The notes under the pieces are model-generated. The model was not told the DNA's origin. It saw only the letters and a list, made by a program, of their open reading frames with translations, and ran no database searches. From Phaeosaccion multiseriatum (lineage: Eukaryota; Ochrophyta, other classes): a DNA stretch of 64,000 nt. The stretch's first letter is position 1. Every line of letters begins with the position of its first letter. Made by a program: the position numbers and the translations under genes. The DNA lies in assembly GCA_965112735.1 (NCBI GenBank), contig OZ218957.1, positions 1,116,001-1,180,000 of the forward strand. Direction: 5' to 3'. This document shows, piece after piece, positions 1-10,600 of the stretch.

Positions 1-118
1 GGATACCATCATCACTAGGCTCCGATCCATGCCTTTGCGTGTGTTTGTGAAGAGTGCGTCTTGGTGGGGAGATGTCATACGCTTTTGTTCATCCTCGCTC
101 CCGCTCTCAATAAAGCAG

Positions 119-1493
119 AAGAGCGAGCCGACCACTCTGCGAGTTCGCGCAGATCTCGAGGATGACAAGGCAGAGGACTTTATTCTCTGTGAGCTGTCAG
201 CCGGGGCAGGAGGGAGGCAATGCGCGCTGACACACAAACTCAGCGTGGTAGACAGCCCAATATTCAACATCACGGGGCCCGGCTCCATTCACTTGACGGG
301 CTACTTTGAGAGAGATCCGTGGGCGGAGGATGAGGAGTCAGAGTATGGAGATGAGGAGGAAGAGGAGGAACAGCAAGTCTATGACGAGGAGTCAGAGGAA
401 GAGAGGGTGGCTGAGGTTTCCAATACTGGAAAAAAGGTGAAAAGACGTCAGCGGGAGGAGGAGGAGGAGGCGGAGGAGGAGGAGGAGGAGGAGGAGGAGG
501 AGGAGGAGGACGCCCATGGCCCAGGGTCATTGTCTGCTTCTCCGCCCAAGAAGAAGAAGCGAAAGCAGCAGCTGTCGGAGAAGGAAAAGCAAGACCAGGA
601 GGAGCTAGTGAAGATGGAAAAGAAGGAGAAAAAGAGGCTGAAGAAGAAAGAGGTGAGGGATGAGGGCCAGACAGAGGCAGGGTCACTGTCTTTGCGTAGA
701 CAAGCGTGTCGAACTGTGAAAGCGTCTCCCCCCGCCCCGCGTGTTTGCCCCTGTGCCGAACCTTAACCCCTAGGCGGCGGAGAAGAAGAAGGCTCTTTCG
801 GATGCCTTCGCTCGGGACGCGGAGGCAGACACTCTGGCGAGAGTCAAGCAGGAAGGCGGCGGCGGCATTGCAGTAGGCGTGCCCCTCAAGAAGCCCATTG
901 AGCGTCGCGCGCCTGGGGGACTCAAGATTACGGTATGTGGCTTGTGTGTCACCGTCCTCTCCTTTGTCAATGAGGCCTGGGCTTCACACGACGCATCGCT
1001 TTCTGACTCTTTTGTCATCCAATTATTTGCTGCCCTTTTCTTTACGCCTTCCGTGCGCTGCCAGGATGTGGTGCTTGGTGGCGGTAAGACCGCAACTGCG
1101 GGGAAGAAAGCGGAGCTCCTGTACGAAGGGTGCTTTCCAGACGGGACAGTGTTCGACAAGAACTGGAACCGCCGCAAGCCCCTCAGCTTCCGCGTAGGTG
1201 AGTCAGAGCGGCAGCTGCTCCGCTGCATGTATTTCATTACAGTACCGCTACCACCGCTCCCCGTGTCTCACACGCAACCCTCGGCCATGTCTGCTCCCCT
1301 CCTACCCGGCGCAGGCATCGGACAGGTGGTGAAAGGCATGGACAGAGGCGTGGAGGGTATGCGCGTCGGGGGCATCCGCGAGCTCTTCATACCCGCTGCT
1401 CTCGGCTACGGGAAGCGGGGCGCGGGACCCATCCCTGCCAACCAGGACTTGGTCTTTAGAATAGAGTTAGTGGCTGTGAGTGGAAGAAAATGA
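119..1493 (+). CDS. Nuclear FKBP-type prolyl isomerase with nucleoplasmin-like N-terminal domain (5' partial)
   Basis: Peptidyl-prolyl cis-trans isomerase of the nucleolar FPR3/FPR4/FKBP46 type, expected to act on histones or pre-ribosomes in the nucleus. Exons 119-652, 774-932, 1065-1197 and 1315-1493 join in frame across GT-AG introns. The visible protein starts inside a nucleoplasmin-like domain (a GPGSIHLTGYF segment around 270-310), followed by long Glu/Asp tracts (310-520) coded by a GAG/GGA-rich run, Lys-rich nuclear-localisation stretches (545-650), and a complete C-terminal FKBP domain (LLYEGCFPDGTVFD, GIGQVVKGMDRG, ALGYGKRGAGPIPANQDL). The usual active-site tryptophan after VI.G is methionine here (VVKGMDRG). 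An acceptor-like CAG ends at 118, so the start codon and first exon lie upstream; bases 1-118 are probably intron plus an earlier exon. The family call is firm; the 5' end is missing. Confidence 0.9.
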
Positions 1494-1606
1494 GATGATG
1501 AAAAAGAAGGAGTGTAGGAGTTGGTGATCTGTACTTTTTTCTGTGAGCCGGAAATTCTCTCCAATGGCTTGGCGCTGGTGGCTGGCTGCGCTCTCTGTCG
1601 AAGGCC

Positions 1607-2658
1607 ATGTCCTCCTCCCCCCTTCTCGCTCTGTTTGTCTTGATCACTGCCGTGCTGGCGAGAGCGGCAGCTGCGAGCTCGTCAAGATGGACGCTGAAGG
1701 GCAAGTCTGTCCTCGTGACAGGAGGAACGAAGGTGGGTACAACAAAAATATAACACTCCCATGCAGGCGCGGCGACTCTTACGTTGCTTTGATCAAAATC
1801 CTCTCCTCGTTCTTTCAGGGCATAGGGAGAGCCATCGTGGAGGAGATGGGCGCGATGGGGGCCTCTGTGCTCACTTGCGCCAGAAATGAGGCAGAAATGC
1901 AGGCGGCCCTCAGTGAATGGCAGAGTCAGGGCATGGAAGTGGAGGGTGTCATTGCCGACGTCACGAAGGACGAAGACCGGCAACAACTGCTCGCCAAGGT
2001 CTGTTCTTCAGTGTGGAGTTCCCCCACCCCCTCAACTTGGGAAAACGACTCACCCTGCCCCCTCCTCCACACCCCTTTGATATAGGCCAAGGACCTGTTC
2101 AAAGGCCGCCTCGATGTGCTTGTCAACAACGTAGGGGCCAATATTCGCAAACCCACTGTAGAGTATGATGAAGCGGAGTTCACGCAGCTTTTCCAGGTCA
2201 ACCAGAACAGTTTCTTCTCGCTCACCAAGGGGGCTCATCCGCTGCTGAAGGCTGCGGCGCAAATGGGGGGCCAGGAAGGCACAAACAAGTGCTCCTCGTG
2301 CATAATCAACATTAGTTCAGTGGGCGGGATGGTGCCCATCAAGTCAGGCTCTCCATACGGAATGAATAAAGCGGCCATGAATCACGCCACGCGCTTTTGG
2401 GCGTGCGAGTTTGCCAAGGATCACATTCGAGTGAACTGCGTGTGCCCATGGTATACCGACACTCCCCTAGCTGCGCCTGTGCTTCAGGACAAGGCGAAGC
2501 TAGCGGAAATCATAGACCGAACGCCAATGGGGAGGATAGCAACCGCGGAAGAAGTATCGGGATTGTGTGCATTTTTAGCCATGCCCGCGGCCAGCTACAT
2601 TACTGGGCAGAACATCGCAATCGATGGAGGCTTTACGTGCAATGGTTGGATGAGCTGA
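1607..2658 (+). CDS. Secretory short-chain dehydrogenase/reductase, tropinone-reductase-like
   Basis: NAD(P)-dependent classical SDR of 292 residues. Exons 1607-1732, 1819-1998 and 2086-2658 are in frame. The ATG at 1607 gives a hydrophobic leader (LLALFVLITAVLA) ending in an alanine run, a good signal peptide, so the enzyme probably enters the ER or a complex plastid. The cofactor motif TGGTKGIG is assembled exactly across intron 1. NNVGA, NISSVGG (catalytic Ser) and YGMNK (catalytic Tyr and Lys) follow in order, and the end (ITGQNIAIDGGFT) is typical of the tropinone-reductase-like subgroup, whose substrates cannot be inferred from sequence. It lies 113 bp downstream of the FKBP stop on the same strand. 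Subgroup assignment is tentative; the SDR fold is certain. Confidence 0.93.
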
Positions 2659-3064
2659 GGCTCTCTCTCGGCTGCAGATGTATGGTGCCCAACATCCTCT
2701 CCCCAAACCCTTGGCTGGGGTGACTTAAACACGCCATACACCGCGGTGCCTTCTCAGAAAGGTCTGGCGCAGGGCTGGGCGGAGAGAGGGCTCTGTGTCG
2801 AAAGCTCCGCCAGAGAAAGGCGCTGGAGGGGACGAGTTCAGGAGCGACCTCGTCGCTGCTCGCTCACTGGGCACAGCAGTAGCAGCTGTAGTAGAGGCAG
2901 CTGCGGGACAGCACCAGCGGCAGCAGTCGTATCAGCAGCCGCAGCAGTCGCAGCAGCAGTTGTATCAGTAGCCGTATCCGCAGCAGCAGCAGTAGTAGCA
3001 GCAGCAATAGCGCTACAGCCCTTGGAATATTCGAGAGAAGTCTCTCTCCTACTCGATGAGAGCG
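2659..3064. other. Convergent intergenic region with GCA-rich tract
   Basis: This 406-bp gap separates the stop codons of the SDR gene and the minus-strand ING-SGF29 gene. From about 2870 to 3012 it holds an imperfect GCA/GTA trinucleotide run. The open frames across it are Ala/Val homopolymers and I do not call them genes. It probably carries both 3' untranslated regions. Confidence 0.6.
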
Positions 3065-4428
3065 TCAGGTCACCAGGTCTTCCCTCTTGGCGGCATGTCG
3101 CAGCAGGACTTGTCTCGTGGGCGTGGCCCCCGTCTCGTCGGCGTCGTCCATGAACTGCACACCAACTGTGGCGCTCCCACCCTGCGGGTTTGCGAGGAGC
3201 GTTTTTTTTTTTTTGAGTTTTAACAAGTTTTCTCCCCCAAGACTCAACTGCGAAGCTTGGTCTATTTCCAAGCACACGTACCGCTCCACCTCTGCGAGGC
3301 ATTTGTGTGACAATGGCCCTGTAGAAACTCGTCGTGTCGGGATACACTGCCAAAATCTCCTCTCCCTTGGTAAGCTTGGTCGCTCTTCTTTCCAGCTCGA
3401 TGACTCGAGACTCTGGCAGGTCGTACGTTTTCGAATTGTCGTCCTCGTCCATCACCTGCGAGGAGGAGCACCAGCAGCAGCAGCGGGGCAGACGCCTGCT
3501 TCAATTCCCCGCCCCAGCGAGCACGCACTACAAAATTACCGCCCCACACACTAACCTTGTACTCGCCAATGTCCCGATCGTACTCCAGCACTCGCGCCAG
3601 CACCCATAGATCTTCGGAGGGGTCGGTTTGGATGGCCACCTCTTCTCCGGGCTTGGCCCCAACAGTGTCAAACTCCCCTGTGTGTTGAATTTTGCAATGA
3701 GATCACGCGCACATGTGGCCCACAAAAGGCCTCTGAAATTTCTCACCGGCATCCTTGAGCTTTTCCTCGAAGATTTGGAGGTCCGTCCTGAGGCGATGCA
3801 GGTGCGACTCCACCCCTTGGTACACCTGGTCGGCGATGGCGACCTTTTCTTCCACGATTTGCTGCGCTTTGAGCCTCTTCTCTGCAATGTCCGCCTAATA
3901 GTCACAGACAGAGACAGGTCTCGACGTTAAAGGGAAGAGTTGAGACAACCCTATTTCCTTGCCCTGGAGACTCACCATCGCTGCCTCATCTTGCACCACT
4001 CTCAGTGGCGACATGTCCGCCCCCCCTTCGCCCTGCTCACTGCTCTTCGCTTTGAGCTTCTTCTTGGCCTTGACCAGGAAGGCCTTCTCCGCCTCCGCCA
4101 GCTCACTGCGTTGTCGGGAGACTGACTCTGTGAGGCACTACATTTCGAGCCTTCGATGCAGCTTTGCGGGGCAACTCACTTGACTGAGTCGATGGCCTGC
4201 TTATCAAGCGTCTTCATAAGGTCGAAAGAGCGCTTAATCTCGTTGGGTAGGGATGTCACCCCCTCCATAAAGTCCTGCAAGCACACAGTGTAGCGTTGAA
4301 GGGTGGTAAATCAGTCAGTCAGTCAGTCCTTACCCGCCCCCAATCTCTGTAGCGCCTGTGCATGAAGTCACCTCGATAAACGTGGTCTCATCGCCCCCGG
4401 ACTGCGACGGCCCTCCTCTGTATGCCAT
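3065..4428 (-). CDS. SGF29: ING-type N domain fused to SGF29 tandem Tudor domain (chromatin reader)
   Basis: Predicted 280-residue chromatin protein. Exons from the 5' end are 4428-4372, 4274-4180, 4105-3976, 3894-3747, 3677-3556, 3455-3282 and 3181-3065; all phases agree. Residues 1-143 resemble the ING (inhibitor of growth) N-terminal helical domain: FMEGVTSLPNEIKRSFDLMK, then VAIADQVYQGVESHLHRL. Residues 144-280 match the SGF29 C-terminal tandem Tudor domain of the SAGA acetyltransferase module: GEEVAIQTDPSEDLWVLARV, YKVMDEDDNSKTYDLP, LAVYPDTTSFYRAIV, GVQFMDDADE. In human SGF29 the acidic loop and the two tyrosines plus phenylalanine of these segments bind the H3 N-terminus and K4me3; equivalents are present. 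Known SGF29 proteins have a plain coiled coil instead of an ING domain, and ING proteins normally end in a PHD finger, which is absent. The gene starts head-to-head with the next plus-strand gene. Confidence 0.88.
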
Positions 4429-4646
4429 GTCCTCTGCTCGTTGGTGAGGAGTGGGCGGGCGGGAACTCCACAATCGCTCCGTTAGTTCGGGTTATAGTTG
4501 CGCGGGATTTTTGAAGAAACCGAAGAGTCGTATGGGAAGGCGCCCAAAACTTTCAACTGCTTATACGAGCCTTCAGCTCCTCGGGAGTCCAAAGAAAATG
4601 ACCTGGAAATGGGCGCTCGCTTCTTCCCATTCCATCGATAGCAAGC
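4429..4646. promoter_or_regulatory. Divergent promoter region, ING-SGF29 / secreted mosaic gene
   Basis: These 218 bp between two divergent start codons must hold the promoters and 5' leaders of both genes. No TATA box or other element stands out. Confidence 0.45.
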
Positions 4647-7600
4647 ATGCGAGGGAGGCTCCTCTGGCCCTGTGGTAGCTTTGCATTGATCCATCTTCTC
4701 GCCCTTGCCGGACGTGGAGATGCTCAGGTGACAACAAGTGACCAAGGTCCCCTTTGCTTCCATCTCTTACCATTATCTACGTTACATGCCTCCTACACCA
4801 TGCACCAACCACAGATTGCACCACCTTTTTGGGAGAGAAGGAGGAAAGAGTCTCGCTATGACGAGAGCGACGCTCCCACAGGGGTAAGGGACTGCAAGGG
4901 GATACAAGGGAATGCAGGGAAGAAGAAGGCTTGATGTAGCACAGTAGACTAGATTGAAGGTCCTCGTCCACCCCATACGCCCCTCACTCTCTCTCTCTGT
5001 TTCTGTATCCGCAGGTTCTACCCAATCAGGGAGGGAGGGAATGTGAAGATGCCTGCTTCGCAATCAACCCTTTGGAACCATGCTTCTTTGATACTGCCTG
5101 CGTGAAATCGTGTGGAGATGGAGAAAGTTGTAAGTCGTGCTGCTTGCGAAAGGTCTCCAACATTCATTGTGCCTCTCGCATCTCATTTGTCCCCAGATGA
5201 TGATGCTTTGACCACCTCCCCTGTCTTCTTAACCTCTCTTTTGTGTGGCCATGCTATCCACTGCTAGGCTTCGGATGCAATGCGGCTGGTATTCGACGTG
5301 AGTGTCGATTCTGTGGCTTCTCTCTGTTCAAGGCTTGTCCCGAGGGATCTGCGCCAGCACCAGCCCCGAGCAGTAAGTGCCCCTGTCGGACCTCATACGT
5401 TTCAATACAATCGTAGCTCACCGTCATTCTTTCCCCCTTGCGTCATTTGCAGCAGGGCCACCCATAGCCGTGACAACCCCCGTCCCTGCTACAGCAACGG
5501 TACCCGTACCCACTGAGACACCCTTTCGTCCAACCAGCAGCGACGAGTGCTCGCAGATCTGCCGAGTCACGAACCCAAGAGAGCCCTGTTTTTCGGACGA
5601 TACTTGCCCAGGCAAACTCGGCTGTGGAGCGCTGGTCAGCACAGGAGCTCCAGTCACAGTGACCCTAAAATGCCGCTTCTGTGGTTTCTCTTCGTTCCCT
5701 TCTTGCCCCAAGGAGGTATTGCCGACACCAGCACCAGGTAAACCCTCTGCACTATCCAACTCATCCCTCGACATCACTTCGGCTCACCATGTCCTCCTGG
5801 TTTTCATGGACCATCTGCAGTACCGGAGCAATCTGCAGCTACGCCGACCCCAGCGAGGACTCCTGTACCAGCAGTCCCTACAACAACCACTGCACCAGTA
5901 CCGCCTGCGACTGCAACGCCGGTGCCCACCACTGCTGCTAGCGACGAGTGCTCCCAGATTTGTAGCACCGCCAACCCTAGCGAGCCCTGTTTCACTGATG
6001 ACTCCTGCCCAGGTCTCCTCGGATGTGGAGCACTTGCCAGCACAGGCATTCCCATTGCGACAGCCTTGAAGTGCCGCTTCTGTGGGCAAACTTCGCCGCT
6101 CTTCCCAGCCTGCCCCGATGTGCCCACTGCAACACCGCCCGTGGCAACCCCTGATCCTACGGTGGCACCTACCATGACAACCCCCGAGCCGACGCCTGTA
6201 CCTCTGGTACCTACGACTTCAGCCCCTACACCTGCACCTTTGGTTCCTACGACTTCAGCCCCTACACCTGCACCTCTGGTACCTCCGACTTCTGCCCCTA
6301 TCACTGCAACTGCTACGCCTACGACTGCACCGACCCCAACATTCGCTCCTCTTCCTCCATCGCCAACCGACGCGCCGACTCTGGTGAGTGTGGCTTTGTT
6401 GTTAGGGAGTAGTAGGACCGTTGGATTGATCTGAGTTCGTAACCTACACGAGAGAGAAGCATGTTGAGCTTCTCTGGCTCAGGTGTTGCTTGACGTTTTT
6501 CTTGGGCTTGTACCCTACCTGCCCACCTCTATTTCCCTCCCTACGGTATCTCCTCTTCTTCGCCAAGGGGCACTCAACGCTTTTACGCAAGACTTGCTTC
6601 CTTTGAGTGTGTAATTTTTAATTTTAGTTGCAGACCACCACTCAGCTCCACCCCCCCCCCCGCGCTGTCTTGTGTCCTTGCCTTTGCTCGTACTCCAGGC
6701 ACCAACCTCAACACCGAGCTTGGGACAAACTTTGCTGCTGGACAGCGTGTATGAAGTGGGTTTTCCTATCAAACTCGTAACGTGTTCGATCGATACCATC
6801 ACATTCCGTGACGTGCCCAGCGAAGAACTGCAGTCGTTCGCTATTGGGACGGTATTGTACGCTCCATTAATCGGACTGTCATCAGTCGTGGACGCAGTCA
6901 CCTTTCCCGCACTGGATGTGTCGGAGGCCGAAACGGGTGATGTTGCGTGCACGTGCAATCAGTTTGCACGCGTAGTCACAGGGGCACCTTCACAGCAGCT
7001 GAATGGCCTTACTGTCGTTCCTACGAGAGGAGCGACCTTGGGGGAACTCTTCCGCGCATCGGTCTTGGAAGATGTGCACGGCACAGACTCCATGGTGTCT
7101 TCTCTTCGCGTGGAGGAGGGGAACCCAGGGCTGTGCGCGGCATCCATCCCCGTGCCGTGGGGGGAAGCAGGCATCATCAACGCCTCAGGGAGGGTGCAGC
7201 GACGACTTGACGTCACCGACGTCAGTCAATGTTTGGCCAAGTGGGACCCCCAAAATGGCGGAGCGTGCCCATTCAATGGGAATTGCTCGCCGCTCCAGTG
7301 CTACTTTTGCGGAAACACCGAAGAATGTACGTTCTTTGAGCGTTTAGAGTACTCTTTGTCTTTTCTGCCCTACTCGAACCTCGCTCAACACATCCTTTCT
7401 TGCTCTTGCTCGTGTCACAGGTCTTGAGCCGGGCCCTGGCTTTTTTAATGTTTGTTCGCTCTTCGTTGGTACGTGCTGGAGGAGGTCACGCGTCCGCCTC
7501 AACTCTCTGTCTGTGGTCGGCTCTGACGTAGTGCTTGATTTCCCTCTGTACTCACCCTGCTCTCCATATTCCCCATATACCCTCTCTTCCACTCCACGTA

Positions 7601-10600
7601 CTTGGGGGCTGTACGTCCAGACTTTGTTACTACGGACCTGTCCGTCGTAGACATCAAGGGGCCTTGCTGTGAGCACGACATGTGCTTCTTCACTGCAGAC
7701 ACTGCCGAGCAAACCAAAGTGTGTAGCAATGCATTCATGGACGACGTTTTCTTTGCATGCGGAAATCAGGTAAGATCAGAGACCTCCTCAGGGGGGCGGC
7801 AGCTTTCGGTATCGCTGTTGGGGTCGCGTGTCAGGTCGTATTGCCACCCCTCCCGGTCCTGCTCTCGCCTGTGCTGGAGCTATACCCTGTACTATGGCTG
7901 CTGGAGGCTAACATTAAGTACAGTAGTAGTCGCATCACATGTGCACTCATGGAGACCCCCAACCCCCCTCTCGCCCCCCTTTCCGACTGGCAGTGCGTCG
8001 CACAGTACAAGGGCGATGAGGATGAGGAGGGATTCTTTGAAATTGTGGCCACAAGAGCGTGCATCGGGAGATGCAAAGGGGTGTCGCTGTTAGTTGGCGG
8101 TGTCGTGGTTGGGTTAACGAACGCCGAGAAGGTGGGCCAGGATGATCTTGGGTCTCAAACCAAGTACGAACAGTTGTGTGACTGCGATGCGGACCCTGGC
8201 ACTATTGTCAGTCCAAGCCCAGTGCCTGGATCGTGGGTGCAAGAAACAGGGACTCTCGGCGGCCGCGAGTACACTGTGGTTGGTACGTGTGGGCCTTCGC
8301 CGGGGCCGCCACCTGTACCGCAGACAGCGCAACCTGTCCTTCAGCCGATCGCTCCGCAGCCCGTTGCCGTACCACCATCACCGCCACCACCACCGCCACC
8401 ACCACCACCGACACCGACGCAGACCTTCTGCTGTGGATGCGCAAATGGAAGATGCAACAGCTTTGCGGGTCCGGGTAACGCCATCGGATGCTGGCCCGCC
8501 AGTCAGGATAATTGTGCAACAGATCCACCAACCCCTGAGCCGACCCCTGAGCCAACACCTGAGCCGACGCCGGAACCAACACCTGAGCCGACGCCGGAAC
8601 CAACACCAGAGCCGACCCCTGAGCCAACACCAGAGCCGACCCCTGAGCCAACACCAGAGCCGACGCCGGAACCAACACCAGAGCCGACGCCGGAACCAAC
8701 ACCAGTGCCGACGCCGGAACCAACACCTGAGCCGACGCCGGAACCAACCCCTCAGCCCTCTCCCCAACCCACCCCGCGACCTTCGCCACAACCGACGTCG
8801 GAGCCTCCTCCACCGCCTCCTCCCCCACCACCACCTTGTTGTGGTTCCACGAGCGGAGGAGGTCGAGGCGATCCGCACATAGATACTTTCGATGGGCTCG
8901 CTTGGGACTGTCAGGTTACAGGCGAAGTGTGGTGGATGAAGGCGTCGGGTCCTTCCAACTTCAGCGTTCAAGTGCGACAGAGCCCCCAGAACGCGCTCTC
9001 CTTTGGGTCTTTTTCGTATCCAACCGGCGTTGCGGCCACTGAGGATGGCGCCGCGGTTGTCGAGCTGCGCGGTGGACAGGTAGCGACAACTGCGGGCTAC
9101 AGCGTGTTCGTCGACGGTGAAGAGCGTCAGGAGCCTTTCGTGGACGGCGTTCGGGTGATAAACGTCGATGGCGTGGAGATCAAGGACACGAAACACGAAG
9201 TTCGGGAGTCGCGAAGAACAACCACCCTCTCGTTCGCGTCTGGGGTAGTTTTGTCTTACTCCCCATATCTCTTGTTTGGCTTAGTGAACATTATTGTTCC
9301 TGACTCCTTCCGCAACAGCACGACGGGAGTCCTTGGCGACTTCAATGGCAACCCCGCAGACGATCTCATGGTAAGGAAAGCCCAACCAATCTGCAGTTTT
9401 ATCGTAGAGATCAACACAAATTGTATCGAAGCTACTTCTACCCACACCATCTCACCTACATGAATGGCTCAACCAGGTAAACGGAGCAGAGGAGGCTTTC
9501 CTAGAAGCACAAAAAGACCGCACGTCTAGGCAGCGTGAGCTTGAGTACACAGTGTGCGCCTCCTGGTGCACATCAGCCGAAGATTCGCTCTTTACATACG
9601 ACGCGGAAGGCGAGAGCCATGCTTCTTACGACTTCTGTGACGTGCCATGGATGGCCTTCTCTGCGGGGTTTTCGCCAGAGATTCGATCATTCTGTTGCGG
9701 AGAGTGGACGTGCATGGTGGACCTTGCTTTGACTGGTTTGCTCGAGCTGGCGTTGGAGAACCGTGTGTACGCTGAGTCTGGGACGCGGCGTCACGCGCTG
9801 ACGCAGGTTTGGTGGAAGTTCGGGAAAGGGGTCGACTGGGTGAACAACGAGGGCTGGCCCACGAGTGATCCTTGCTCATTCGATTGGTTTGGTGTCGACT
9901 GCACGACCAACTCGGTGTGTGCCAGCGATTTGGACCCCCTTTACACCCTCAACTCGATCAGGCTGGCCGCCAACGGACTGGCGGGCTCTGTGGCAGGCCT
10001 CGTTCCGGATCTTGCAGACCTCCCTCTCGTGGACGTGGATTTGAGCGATAACACTATCAGTGGTGAGCTTCCGGAAGAGCTGGCGAGTGCGCGTTGGACT
10101 GGGTCATTCCAGCTCGAAGACAATAATGTGTCTGGACCCATTCCTGCGGCGTTTGGAAGCGCCTCTTTCTCCGAGCTCCGTTTGGACGGAAACCTTTTGG
10201 AAGGAGCCATCCCTATCGAGTGGTGCACCAGAACTGATATTGTACTCAGCTTGCAGAGGCTTTCTGCCCCAACCAATCGCTTGTGCATGCCCGACGGCTG
10301 TGGGGCCGATGATGTCGGTGGAGTTGGACGTGTCTGCTCGACGATTGCCCGCGACGTTGAGATTCTCTTGCAAGTCTACGATGCTGCAGGAGGGGACGGA
10401 TGGACTTCGTCTGGAGAGGACTGGGTGGAGCAGGGCTTCCCATGCCTCGCTGCTTGGAGTGGGGTGCAGTGTGCGTTTTTCAACGGGCAGATTGGCAAGA
10501 TAGACTTGTCTGTGCAGAACTTGGTGGGCACGCTCTCTGCAGTGGTGACGCCCCTTTTGCAGCTGGACACTCTGAAGGAGTTGGATTTGAGCGGTAACAG

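Noticed and set aside
270-686. Minus-strand polyproline frame
   Set aside because: It is antisense of the GAG-rich acidic stretch of the FKBP gene.
2746-3153. Plus-strand Ala/Val-rich frame between SDR and ING-SGF29
   Set aside because: It comes from a trinucleotide repeat in the 3' region, overlaps the end of the minus-strand gene and shows no domain.
8142-9196. Long His/Arg-rich (+) and Arg/Trp-rich (-) frames over the TPEP repeat
   Set aside because: They are alternative-frame shadows of the proline-rich repeat, with extreme composition only.
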